Counted from the stretch's first letter, positions 1-8,801 are shown. The stretch: DNA of 12,786 bases from an uncultured Parasphingopyxis sp. (GCA_905479515.1 CAJQMX010000024.1:1-12786), one strand, 5' to 3'. Notes: a model not told the origin generated them from the sequence alone. Translations and numbers: made by a program.

Positions 1-329
1 TCATCTCTTGTCCCCTTTCTTGGGTAGTCGGTTGCGCATGCAACCGGACTAGGCCCGCGCCAATGAGCGGGGGGACGGCCGTCCAGACCGAAAGCCATGG
101 AAGAGGTGCGGGCGCAGGCGCAGCCGAGCCACGGGCCATGGGTTTCGCCCGAAGCCAATGCGAAGGGCTTGGTCTTGACGGAGGACGGGGCCGCAGGCCC
201 TCGAAAAGAAGAAAGAAGAGTCAGCCTGCGAGGGCTGTCAGTCGATGCGCAAGGGATCGAAGCCGAATGGCCGAGACAGTTGGCTGGCTCGGTTTACGAG
301 AGCGCGGTCCGAAGGATGCGGCACTTCAA
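1..329. other. GC-rich, hairpin-rich gap downstream of the defence operon; no credible gene
   Basis: No coding region is convincing here. The two overlapping plus-strand reading frames are short, low in complexity and lack a ribosome binding site. Composition changes sharply at the operon end: bases 61-120 are about 70% GC by hand count, while bases 481-540 inside the neighbouring gene are about 47%. Several perfect or near-perfect stems are visible: 26-50 (10 bp with one bulge, loop GCAT), 54-71 (CCCGC/GCGGG), 73-84 (a 12-base perfect palindrome), 132-151 (CGGGC/GCCCG), 188-200 (GGGCC, loop gca), 222-237 (CAGCC, loop tgcgag) and 271-292 (CCGAG and CAG nested around loop ttgg). This resembles the array at 11074-11518 in style but shares no long sequence with it. 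Function is unknown. Confidence 0.6.
201..237 (-). terminator. Candidate intrinsic terminator of the six-gene operon
   Basis: Read on the minus strand, about 90 bases after the last stop codon of the operon, a short stem CAGCC/GGCTG (237-222, six-base loop) is followed by a T- and C-rich tract at 220-202 in which 11 of 18 bases are T. The order of stem then T-rich tract fits a Rho-independent terminator for leftward transcription. The stem is only 5 bp and the tract is interrupted by C residues, so strength is doubtful. Neighbouring hairpins in this flank lack a T tract. Confidence 0.35.
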
Positions 330-2336
330 TTAGTTGTTGTACTGCAATCCAGCGGCATCGATGAATGCGAGGTTTCGCAAGCGCGCATCTTTAATGAGAT
401 CAGCCCACTCGATGATTTCGATTACCCCACGGAATCTACCATTGAGGTCTTGAATACGACCACGACCATCTGAAGTTGTTCGCCACCCGTTGGTATGTAT
501 TTCCAACTTTCCAACGATATCGGCAACTACGTAACAGTAGAAGATACAATCATCTGCAATTCTGACGCGTTGGTTTCGATAATCTTCGATATCCCCGTTT
601 TGAAGACGTGTAATGTACTCGCTGATTTGATTCTGTGGTGAATACCGATCGTCATAGTCACGGCGACCTGGCTTCTTGAATTCGACTAACATTACGCGTC
701 GAAGCGGGTCTTCACCCTCTGCACCTAGCCCGTGAATACGATCGTAAATGACCAGGTCAGACCGAAGCGTACTGTTTGCTCCATCAATTAGTTGCGTGAA
801 AGGCACATCGGATGCGAAGTATTTGGTGAAGGTCAGACGTTCATCAATTATCCAAAGATCATGATCAGACCGCTCGATCCTTGACGGGTCATCTCCGCGT
901 AGTCGCATCGGACAGATGAATTTGTGTAGCGTTTCTTCGAGATGAAAGTCTTCAGAGCCATCTTCACGTTCCCTGATACGACGAATTAGAACCTGCATGA
1001 CATCCAGGACTACCTTTCGTCGCAATACATACTCGGTGAGCTGGCGTTGTTCCTCGGCCCGGATTTCAGCGGCGGCGGACTTGATGGATTCGGCTAGGTT
1101 TTCTGGAACCTCATCGTCTCCACTGAGCTGAGACACGATCTGCTGAATTCTTTGGTTGCGGTCTTTATCGCGACGGATACGGATCGGTATCAGAGCTTGT
1201 GCAAACTGCTCTGCCTTCGTCGCGTTTTTCGGCGTCCTATCGAGTAGCTGTTCGGCGTCTTCAAAACCAAACGACGGATAATCGCTCAAAAATTCGCGAA
1301 GTCCTCCAAGGCGAGAGGTATCAAAACTATCGATTTCCTCATGAAGGGCGTTTGTTCGAACATGTTCGGCACACTCTTTGATGATCTGGTCTACGATAGT
1401 CTCATCGAAGTTGAACTGCGTCCGCTCCTGATTGACCCGCTCATCGAGATAATCTCCTGAGATGCACCCGTGAAACACGCGATCACCATCGGGGCCAAAC
1501 CTTCCAATCCCCACAAGACCGTCAATCTTTCGCGTGGTAACAGTACGCCCGTTAGCTACCAAGTGTAGCTGGTGCAGTCCGTCAAAGTTGGCGCTTGCCT
1601 GTTTGTGGCAAACGAAGCTGGCGAGTTGAAGTTCTCCGAATTCCTCAGAATTCAGGTGGGCGATTCCTCGGTCTTCAATCTGCAATTCTTGAATAGCGTC
1701 TGGAAACGTTGTCGAAGTGCCGTCAATGTCCACAATAATCCTGGGCGAACGACCCAAAATGAAGTCAGCAAAGAAATGCGAACCGAAGTGTTTGACTATG
1801 GTTGCCTGCTGGCTTGGAAACTTTGTGCGATAAGCGGTCCCGCGAAGTCCCTTGAAGGTTACCGTAGTACCACGGTCAGAAGCTGATCCATTTATTGTCT
1901 CGACACTCTCTTCAGTGATTTGGTCGACTGATCCGAGTTTAAAAACAAAGCGTCGTCGATACAACTGATCGCCAGACTGGTACTGGCTGATTACGCTTAC
2001 GCTTTCAAACGCATCTAACCAGAGCAATCGCCCTACACCTTTACCACCGCGACCGATCTTAAAATCGGTATCTGTCGTGCAAAACGCTTCAAATCTCGAA
2101 TCTTCCAGACCAACACCATTGTCTGAGACAATGATTTGGATCTCGTCCTGATCGCCAGCGCTCGTAATGGTCACAGTGATGTCGCCGCGCTGTTGAAACT
2201 GCTCGCCGAAAGCATCTTCAATGGCATGGAGCGCATTGCTTACGGCTTCGAAAACTGGCTGTAACGCTTCAGCAGCTTGCGACGGCTTCGGAAGCCTTTT
2301 GACGCGGTTGACGATATCGCCCTTGAGTGAAGTCAT
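330..2336 (-). CDS. GHKL (Hsp90/MutL-type) ATPase fused to a PD-(D/E)xK-like nuclease domain
   Basis: This 668-residue protein ends the operon. The N-terminal fifth carries GHKL ATPase motifs: the N-box with E30 and N34, the G1 box DNGVG at 72-76, and a glycine-rich G2 lid near GGKGVG at 97-102. The middle is an uncharacterised region with a likely helical stretch around 370-460. The C-terminal part has DLWIIDERL (493-501), then D527 in SDLVIYDR, E552 and K554 in LVEFKK, and Q570/Y574 in QISEY. That D...ExK...QxxxY order is the signature of PD-(D/E)xK nucleases. The start ATG overlaps the hsdR stop as ATGA and follows an AGGAA box. Genome browsers usually label such genes only as ATP-binding protein. 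The fused nuclease and the operon suggest a DNA-acting accessory of the restriction system; that role is inferred. GC content is visibly lower than in hsdR. Confidence 0.8.
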   Translation of the reverse strand: MTSLKGDIVNRVKRLPKPSQAAEALQPVFEAVSNALHAIEDAFGEQFQQRGDITVTITSAGDQDEIQIIVSDNGVGLEDSRFEAFCTTDTDFKIGRGGKGVGRLLWLDAFESVSVISQYQSGDQLYRRRFVFKLGSVDQITEESVETINGSASDRGTTVTFKGLRGTAYRTKFPSQQATIVKHFGSHFFADFILGRSPRIIVDIDGTSTTFPDAIQELQIEDRGIAHLNSEEFGELQLASFVCHKQASANFDGLHQLHLVANGRTVTTRKIDGLVGIGRFGPDGDRVFHGCISGDYLDERVNQERTQFNFDETIVDQIIKECAEHVRTNALHEEIDSFDTSRLGGLREFLSDYPSFGFEDAEQLLDRTPKNATKAEQFAQALIPIRIRRDKDRNQRIQQIVSQLSGDDEVPENLAESIKSAAAEIRAEEQRQLTEYVLRRKVVLDVMQVLIRRIREREDGSEDFHLEETLHKFICPMRLRGDDPSRIERSDHDLWIIDERLTFTKYFASDVPFTQLIDGANSTLRSDLVIYDRIHGLGAEGEDPLRRVMLVEFKKPGRRDYDDRYSPQNQISEYITRLQNGDIEDYRNQRVRIADDCIFYCYVVADIVGKLEIHTNGWRTTSDGRGRIQDLNGRFRGVIEIIEWADLIKDARLRNLAFIDAAGLQYNN

Positions 2337-5300
2337 GAGTTCCTCGCTTCTCTCAGAGCTCGATTGAAGAAGTGACGCGTGGCCTTGTCCCGCGCCTCAG
2401 CGTCAGTGAGGACGATATTCTTCATCTCGTTATCGCGCTGGAACATACGGATGGCGCCCTGGAAGAACGCATCGCGGAACGCCGCGTAAACAACATCGGG
2501 CGGGTTATTCCGCAGCATCTCGGTCATGTCCTCATCCATGATATCGCGGTTGACCTGCTCGAAGCGGATCATGTCGGCTTCTGAAAAATCTGTCCCGTGG
2601 CGGTCGTTAAACGCCTGAACGATCTCGGAAAGCTCTCTCTTTTCGTCCTCCGTATACGGTTTAGCACCAAATTCGCTGATGGCCTTCAAAGCTTCGGTAT
2701 CGCCCGCGCCGAGCGAAGCACTGCCAGCCTCTTTCTCGACCACCTTGAATGCTTGTAGACGAAGCATTTCATCAGTGATTTCGATCTCGGGCGGCACCTC
2801 GCGGTTGGGTAGAAGTCGCGCGAGCCAATTGCCGTAGGTCGCAAGCTTTTCAAGGCTTGTATCTTCAAGACGCATGATCTGCGCGATGAAGCTGTAGAAG
2901 CGTCCGAAGCTCTTCAGTAGCTGGCGGAACTCTTCTTGCCGCCCTTCATCATCATCTGCTTCGAAGCGCGCGACAGCGTGCTTGACGAGGCCTTCAAGCT
3001 GGGCGCGATCAGCGCCGCTAAGCGGTCCTTTGAAGTAGGTTTGCGCGAAGCGCTCGATCTCTTCCTTATCGAGATAACCGAAGCGGTAGAGCCGCCCTTC
3101 AAGGTCATAAACCATGTTCGGATCGGACATGGCCTCGACCGTTGTCGCTTCGAAGAATGGTTTGAACGCGGCCTGAATATCTTCAATCGTATTCTGAAAA
3201 TCGAGAATGAACGTCTGATCCTTGCCTGCTCGGGTGCGGTTCAGGCGTGAAAGTGTCTGCACGGCCTGTAGTCCCGCCAGCTTGCGATCTACGTACATCG
3301 CGCAAAGCTTGGGTTGATCGAAGCCCGTCTGATACTTCTCAGCGACGATCAGGATTTGATAGGTCTCGGGGTACGGCGTGCCGTCTGGCTTGAACCCGTC
3401 GAAACGACCAGGAAGCTCGGTTTCCGAAAAATCATTCAAATCAGCTTCAGTGTACGTCTCTCCGTCCAGTTCAAGATCGCCCGAGAATGCAACAAGTGCT
3501 TTCAGGTCGCCGTAGCCCTGTTCTCGGATGTATTTCTTCACCCCGAAATAATAACGCAATGCATGTTCGCGACTTTGGGTGACGATCATGGCTTTGGCCT
3601 GACCTCCGAGCATCCCCATAACGTGTCGACGGAAGTGCTCGACGATGATCTCAACTTTTTGGCCGATGGCTGTCGCGTGAAGGTTCGCATACCGTGCGAC
3701 CTTCCGCTGGCCGCGCCGCCCGCTGAGCTCGGGATCATCTTCGATGGTTTTTTCGAGTTGATAGTAGGCCTTGTAGGTCATGTAGTTCTGGAGCACGTCC
3801 AGAATGAAACCCTCTTCGATAGCCTGCCGCATCGAATACAGATGGAACGGATGAGGTAGCCCGTCAGGGCCTTGCACGCCGAACCGCTCAAGCGTGACAT
3901 TGCGAGGGGTTGCCGTGAAAGCGAAGAAGCTGATGTTGGACTGTGGCCCGCGAGCCTTCTGATACTCTGCAATCAGGTCCTCAATGTCGTCACTCGATGA
4001 AGCTTCGCGCGTAAGCGCATCTGTCATTGACTGCGCCGCTTTGCCGGACTGGCTTGAATGCGCTTCGTCGATGATGACCGCAAAGTTTCGTTTGCTCTGA
4101 CCCGAGAGGGCCTTAAGGTGATCGGTCGAGAACTTCTGGATCGTCGTTACGATGATCCGTGCACCTTTGGCGATGGCGTCTTTGAGCTGACGGGATGTGC
4201 CGTCGATCTTTTTGACGACGCCTTGCGTCTGCTCGAACTGCGAGACCGTGCTTTGGAGCTGGCGGTCGAGAACGATGCGGTCGGTAACGATGATAGCGGT
4301 GTGAAAGACCTGAGCATCATCGGCGTCATGCAGATTGATCGCGTGGTGCGCCAGCCAGCCAATCGTGTTGGACTTGCCCGAACCAGCCGAGTGCTGAACA
4401 AGATAGTTTTGTCCTGCGCCGTTCGCTCGGGCATGAGTCATGACCTTCCGAACTGCGTCGAGCTGCTGGAAGCGCGGAAAGATCATCACTTCGTTCTTGC
4501 CGCTCACCTCCAACGTCATGAACTGGCCGATAATATCGATCAGGACTGAGCGGGAGAAGATAGCCGACCCCCAATCACCGTCACCATAGAGATAGGCGAT
4601 ACGGTGCTCGCCCTCGACATCGGGATTGCCCGCGCCGCCGTCGCGTCCCCGATTAAACGGAAGAAATCGCGTCTTGCCGTTTTGCAGCCGCGTGGTCATC
4701 GATACGTTGTCTTCATCGATGGCGAAATGAACGAGAGCGCCACGCTTGAACGTCAATAACGGCTCATTCGCAGGCGAGCGATCAGTGCGATACTGCTTTT
4801 CCGCATGCTTAAACGTCGTGCCGGTCAGAAGGTTTTTGGCTTCAATCGTTGCGACGGGCAGCCCGTTCAGGAAAAGGACGACATCAATACGGTTGCCGTG
4901 CTTCTGGCTGTAGACGACCTCATCCATCACGCTGAGGATGTTCGCCTGATACTCGGCTATGCGCTTGGGCTCCAAGCCGCTCGCTGGGCGGAAATAGCAG
5001 AACAAGAACGGAATGCCTGGAACGATCTTTAACCCCTGTCGAAGCACATCCAACAGGCCACGGTCCTTGAGCGCCTTATCGAGCTGCTTAAACAGAACAT
5101 CTTCGGCTGAACCCGAGTAATGCTGCTCAAGCTTTTCCCATGACTCCGCCTGCGTCTCTTTCAGGAAGCCGATGACAAGTTCACGGTCCATCGCCAAAGG
5201 CTTGTCGAAGTGGATTTCACCTGCATAGCCACGGCTTTTCTCTGAACCGACACGACGAATATAGCCTTGGGTTGAAACGAGGCTTTCGATCAGGTGCTCT

Positions 5301-5347
5301 TGAAGCACATCCTCCTTGTGAAGATTGGAAGCTGTGTGTGAGGTCAT
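2333..5347 (-). CDS. hsdR: Type I restriction enzyme, HsdR (R) subunit: nuclease and SF2 DNA translocase
   Basis: HsdR is the motor and cutting subunit of a type I restriction complex. It joins the HsdM/HsdS methylase, pumps DNA using ATP and cleaves away from the site. With the ATG at 5347 it has 1004 residues, a normal length. An N-terminal PD-(D/E)xK nuclease is seen as D155 and E169-x-K171 (IDVVLFLNG...IEAK). SF2 helicase motifs follow in order: Walker A HSAGSGKS at 319-326, DEAH at 427-430, TATP at 478-481, TGFDQP at 674-679 and QTLSRLNR at 697-704. The C-terminal helical region presumably docks to the methylase. All key residues look intact. A GTG at 5371 is also in frame, but the ATG at 5347 overlaps the preceding stop as ATGA, matching every other junction in the operon, so it is preferred. 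The spacer gene between hsdS and hsdR is unusual. Confidence 0.95.
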   Translation of the reverse strand: MTSHTASNLHKEDVLQEHLIESLVSTQGYIRRVGSEKSRGYAGEIHFDKPLAMDRELVIGFLKETQAESWEKLEQHYSGSAEDVLFKQLDKALKDRGLLDVLRQGLKIVPGIPFLFCYFRPASGLEPKRIAEYQANILSVMDEVVYSQKHGNRIDVVLFLNGLPVATIEAKNLLTGTTFKHAEKQYRTDRSPANEPLLTFKRGALVHFAIDEDNVSMTTRLQNGKTRFLPFNRGRDGGAGNPDVEGEHRIAYLYGDGDWGSAIFSRSVLIDIIGQFMTLEVSGKNEVMIFPRFQQLDAVRKVMTHARANGAGQNYLVQHSAGSGKSNTIGWLAHHAINLHDADDAQVFHTAIIVTDRIVLDRQLQSTVSQFEQTQGVVKKIDGTSRQLKDAIAKGARIIVTTIQKFSTDHLKALSGQSKRNFAVIIDEAHSSQSGKAAQSMTDALTREASSSDDIEDLIAEYQKARGPQSNISFFAFTATPRNVTLERFGVQGPDGLPHPFHLYSMRQAIEEGFILDVLQNYMTYKAYYQLEKTIEDDPELSGRRGQRKVARYANLHATAIGQKVEIIVEHFRRHVMGMLGGQAKAMIVTQSREHALRYYFGVKKYIREQGYGDLKALVAFSGDLELDGETYTEADLNDFSETELPGRFDGFKPDGTPYPETYQILIVAEKYQTGFDQPKLCAMYVDRKLAGLQAVQTLSRLNRTRAGKDQTFILDFQNTIEDIQAAFKPFFEATTVEAMSDPNMVYDLEGRLYRFGYLDKEEIERFAQTYFKGPLSGADRAQLEGLVKHAVARFEADDDEGRQEEFRQLLKSFGRFYSFIAQIMRLEDTSLEKLATYGNWLARLLPNREVPPEIEITDEMLRLQAFKVVEKEAGSASLGAGDTEALKAISEFGAKPYTEDEKRELSEIVQAFNDRHGTDFSEADMIRFEQVNRDIMDEDMTEMLRNNPPDVVYAAFRDAFFQGAIRMFQRDNEMKNIVLTDAEARDKATRHFFNRALREARNS

Positions 5348-7566
5348 TTGGCGAGCACTTTCTCGAACCACGCAAGAGCGGCTTCGCCCTCCTTTCGGGT
5401 GATATCGTCTACGGTTCGGCTATGGCGGATACTGTTGCGAAGCTCAGCAAGCTGGGAGAATTTTTGCGCAAGAGTTTCCTTGTTTTTGAAACGGTCGGCA
5501 AAGCGCTCCCAAAGAGCTTTGGACAAGATCGTGTCCTGAACTTCGCGTAAATCAAAATGCTCTATGACGCCTTCGGCGTGGTCATACCGCTCAGCGTCAA
5601 GCGATGCGTTCTTTCTAAGCGCGCGTTGGATGCGCTGCTGCGCATTGTCGAGTAAATGGGGCGGTAGATGGCTCGGATCATTATCCACCGCTGAGACGAT
5701 GACTTTTCTCAGACCAAGCTCAATGCCTTCGATCTCTGCATCCAGTTGGCGAAGGTTGGGCGGTAAGTCCAAGCGCTCTTTAATGAGCAGGTTCTCGATG
5801 CCGTCAAGCAAAGTGCGGTGACGTTCGGCAAGGAAGTCTTCGTAGTCGTCTGGGGTAAAGGGATCGCGAAGCAGAATCTTCAGAGCCGTCTTGCTGATGA
5901 AGTGCGACTCAAGAATGGCAAGCACCGTCGTCTCGCCGTTCTCCGCGATCAGCTCCGGCAGATACTCGTTAGGCAATTTCTCGCGAATGACATTTCTGTT
6001 TGTGTCGCTGGTAAGCGGGGATCGGTTGAGGATTGAGTTGATCGCTGTGCCGAGATTGTTTTCTCGACCCCACCACGCGGGAACGATGTGGTGATCATCA
6101 AGGTCGCCGTATCGCGGCACATCCCCCGTCATCCAATCGCGTGCGCCAGCGAGGACGAATAAGTTGAAGATCGCTGAATAGATTGACGATCCGCGCTTGA
6201 CCTCGCTGCGCAGATCGAGGTTTCGATACGAATGCGCGAACTCGTCGATCAGAACGGGCTTTGCCTCGTCATTCCCGAGCCATTCCCGCATCGCAGTGAA
6301 ATCACGCGCAGCAGTCGACTCTACAGAGCTTGAATAACGGGTGAGAAAGACCGATGCCCAATACCAAAGACGGACCTTGCGGCGGGCCGAGAGCTGCTTG
6401 TTCGAAGGTTGCGCTGCGACAAGTGTGTTGATCGCCGCAAACGCAGGAACGATAGATGCGTAAGGGATATAGGCTTGACCGACGACGCCGTATTCCTGTG
6501 GATGCCTTAGCAACTCGATGACGCGTTCAAGCGCGTTCACCGCCTGATCCCAGAGCGCGACAAATTCCTCAGCACTGCCCACAAGCACATCCTGCCGACG
6601 CGTCCCATCGGGAAGGCGAACGGGTTTTTCGACACCTGGCTGTAGGAAATACAGATATTTTGGAGAGCAATAGCTCTGACGCAGGATCGACATCACCTGA
6701 AGGATGTAAACGTTCATCTTAGGCGTATCGATGAAGCGCAAGCGGTCTCGCGCTTCGCGGTACATGTGCTTGAGCTGAATATCTTTTGGCTTCATCAATG
6801 CGTTCAGAAGATCGAACACGTCCAACTGCACGCCCTTGCTGTTGATTTGGGTAAAGATGTCGCAGACCTTCTCAACACCGATCTCTCTGTCGAGTTCGAT
6901 ATGTGAAATTTGATACTGTTCGATGGTCTCGCGCATTTCCTCGCCGAACGCAGCGGCATTTTCCGCATGCGTTTCTGCGATAGCCCGTTCGTCATCGCTA
7001 TCGGCAGCGTCAGCTTTCGCCTTCCAGAAATTCCCATAGGCCTCCACCCATTTGTAGAGTTCGAAGCCGCCTTTCCCGATCACGGGAAGCGGGAAGACGT
7101 GGCGCTCAAACTGAACGTCCTGGCTGTCGATCAGTGCACGGCTTTTCTTTGAGAGCCACTCATAGCCAAAGGCTTCGTCTGTCTCGCCCGCCATAAACTT
7201 ATCGACATGAATGAAATAGATCGCGCGCTTGGCGCGGTTCGGCAGCGGGATATCGGGGGCAAGAAATGCGTAGTGCATTGCTGTGAGGCGCTGTTGCCCG
7301 TCCAACACGATATACTCGGGCGACCCGCCACCGCTGTAGCCGTAGAGACCTTCACAAGCGAGAAGCCTGATATTCTGGTCCTTGGCCTTCCAAAGTAGAA
7401 GGCTGCCGATATAGTAGTCAGAGAAGATCGAGCGCATCAGGTCGCGGATGTCCCACGGAGCCCATTCGAACTCCCGCTGAAAGTCCGGTATGACAAAGCG
7501 TCCTTCGCGCATCCGACTAATCAGTGTGTTGAGGCTTACATGATCTGGCTTCTGTGCGTCCTTCAT
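5344..7566 (-). CDS. DUF262-DUF1524 (HNH) GmrSD/BrxU-like protein with a HEPN-like C-terminal tail
   Basis: This 740-residue protein lies between hsdS and hsdR. The N-terminal DUF262 domain shows IPDFQREFEW (26-35) and VLDGQQRLTA (87-96), the conserved ParB-like nucleotide-binding motifs, and FTQINSKG near 238-245. The HNH nuclease of DUF1524 follows: DDHHIVP at 490-496, then asparagines at 510 and 514 before the C-terminal part of the fold. In GmrSD and BrxU this pair of domains gives nucleotide-dependent cutting of modified phage DNA. An extra tail (about 580-740) ends with LRNSIRH (709-715) and a final helix, matching the R-x4-H pattern of HEPN domains, which are often RNases; this part is a motif-level call. 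The start ATG overlaps the hsdS stop as ATGA and has a GGGAGGT box seven bases upstream. Translational coupling to hsdS and hsdR implies co-production with the type I enzyme. Confidence 0.88.
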   Translation of the reverse strand: MKDAQKPDHVSLNTLISRMREGRFVIPDFQREFEWAPWDIRDLMRSIFSDYYIGSLLLWKAKDQNIRLLACEGLYGYSGGGSPEYIVLDGQQRLTAMHYAFLAPDIPLPNRAKRAIYFIHVDKFMAGETDEAFGYEWLSKKSRALIDSQDVQFERHVFPLPVIGKGGFELYKWVEAYGNFWKAKADAADSDDERAIAETHAENAAAFGEEMRETIEQYQISHIELDREIGVEKVCDIFTQINSKGVQLDVFDLLNALMKPKDIQLKHMYREARDRLRFIDTPKMNVYILQVMSILRQSYCSPKYLYFLQPGVEKPVRLPDGTRRQDVLVGSAEEFVALWDQAVNALERVIELLRHPQEYGVVGQAYIPYASIVPAFAAINTLVAAQPSNKQLSARRKVRLWYWASVFLTRYSSSVESTAARDFTAMREWLGNDEAKPVLIDEFAHSYRNLDLRSEVKRGSSIYSAIFNLFVLAGARDWMTGDVPRYGDLDDHHIVPAWWGRENNLGTAINSILNRSPLTSDTNRNVIREKLPNEYLPELIAENGETTVLAILESHFISKTALKILLRDPFTPDDYEDFLAERHRTLLDGIENLLIKERLDLPPNLRQLDAEIEGIELGLRKVIVSAVDNDPSHLPPHLLDNAQQRIQRALRKNASLDAERYDHAEGVIEHFDLREVQDTILSKALWERFADRFKNKETLAQKFSQLAELRNSIRHSRTVDDITRKEGEAALAWFEKVLAK

Positions 7567-8801
7567 GCGCGCACCTCCCGAAGAGACATTTCCTCTTCGA
7601 TCTGATCGAGGCGGCGATCAGTTTGCCCCTGGTTGCCCCAAGTCGTCACATCGATCTGGCCAGTGACAGCGGCGGTGATGAGGGCTGAACGAAACTCTCG
7701 AAGAAGCGCTTCGGCACAAGCGTTCTTTTGAAGAAGCTCGTCTTCGCGCTGTGTTCTTACAGATATTTCTGAAAGAATTTCTTCCTGCTGTTCCAGAGGC
7801 GGTATCGGCAATCGCATGTCCAGAAAGGCATCTGGATACAATCGCAATCGCGATGAATGGATGCCTTTGCTGCGTCTCGTCGCTTCGGCGACAAATGGCT
7901 TCGAACGAACCATTAGATCAACAAATGCAGGCCGAAGCGCTTCCGAAACAGGCGAGTAGACGCCATAAGACGGGCTAATGAGGCCATTCTCTGAGCTAAC
8001 CCCCATAGCACCCATCCAAGCCCACATTGTGTTGATAATCAGATCATCTGGGGCGACAAGCTTGTAACCCTCATTGCTCTCCGCCATAAACATATTCACG
8101 TCCTTCTCAGAACGCTTTGTTACTCCGGTAATATGCGAAACCGTCAGAAGTTCTTCCTCTCCAGTTAAGCTCCTTCTCTGGCTCTCGCGAAAATGCACCT
8201 TCGCACGCTCCGACTTCCAACCTTCTGGTATAGTCTCAAGCCAATGCCCATCGCCCGCATATCCAGTGACGGCTTGCGACACTTCAGCCAGCCGCCGTTC
8301 GAGCAGCAACTCGGCAAACCTCGCTCTCTTTTCAATCAGTTGGTTGATGCGAGTGGTCTCGCGGTCAAGGAAAACTGTGATGGATTTCTGTGTATCGAGG
8401 TCAGGTATCCAAACCTTGTTCGATAAGCTTTCTTTCTTAATGTGGCGCATAGTGCTGCCATGCGCATCATCATCCGCCCACCTAGGGGCATGAGCTTTAA
8501 TCACATAGTACAGGTACTTCTTCGTGGCGTTTTTCTTAGGCAAGACCTTAAAAATATGCTGGTTTAGGATTGCATCGCCACGGTCCCAAATGAACGCATC
8601 AATTGTGGCCGACCATGAGAATAGAAGATCACCATCGCAGATAAGAAGGCCGCGATTGATTGTTCCGTCGAAGTAATTGTCAAACGGCTTACCTGTTAGC
8701 TGCGCGATCCGTAGGATTGGAAGCCCTGTATCTCCCCAATCTGAAGGTTTGAATGCTGCACCGTTCAAGAAACGCGCGGCATGCTTTATTGGCATCATCA
8801 C
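7563..8801 (-). CDS. hsdS: Type I restriction-modification specificity subunit HsdS
   Basis: HsdS recognises the bipartite DNA target for both methylation and restriction. The 412 residues show the usual circular symmetry. Target recognition domain 1 covers about 5-135 and is followed by a central helix region (about 137-185, FLDRETTRINQLIEKRA then VSQAVTG). Domain 2 covers about 190-335 and is followed by a distal helix region (about 336-388, PPLEQQEEILSEIS then ITAAVTG). The two helix regions resemble each other and set the distance between half sites. The start is ambiguous: GTG at 8801 overlaps the hsdM stop by four bases, while ATGs at 8798 and 8795 follow directly. The strong AGGAGGT box favours 8801 or 8798. 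The target sequence cannot be read from the protein alone. No truncation or recombination repeat is seen. Confidence 0.93.
   Translation of the reverse strand: MMMPIKHAARFLNGAAFKPSDWGDTGLPILRIAQLTGKPFDNYFDGTINRGLLICDGDLLFSWSATIDAFIWDRGDAILNQHIFKVLPKKNATKKYLYYVIKAHAPRWADDDAHGSTMRHIKKESLSNKVWIPDLDTQKSITVFLDRETTRINQLIEKRARFAELLLERRLAEVSQAVTGYAGDGHWLETIPEGWKSERAKVHFRESQRRSLTGEEELLTVSHITGVTKRSEKDVNMFMAESNEGYKLVAPDDLIINTMWAWMGAMGVSSENGLISPSYGVYSPVSEALRPAFVDLMVRSKPFVAEATRRSKGIHSSRLRLYPDAFLDMRLPIPPLEQQEEILSEISVRTQREDELLQKNACAEALLREFRSALITAAVTGQIDVTTWGNQGQTDRRLDQIEEEMSLREVRA

Noticed and set aside
1..48. Minus-strand tail reading MRNRLPKKGDKR then stop
   Set aside because: An in-frame stop lies at 51-49, leaving only about 15 codons that overlap a strong hairpin. 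It is too short to call a gene or gene remnant.
97..333. Plus-strand frames of 78 and 136 residues in the left flank
   Set aside because: They overlap each other in different frames, lack recognisable domains, and the longer one runs into the antisense of the ATPase gene.
3314..3859. A 181-residue plus-strand frame antisense to hsdR, and similar ones elsewhere
   Set aside because: These are mirror frames of well-supported genes; they have no motifs and no ribosome sites.
5348..5371. Upstream GTG start for hsdR
   Set aside because: Its nearest purine-rich box is too distant, and the ATG at 5347 gives the same 4-base overlap seen at all other junctions.
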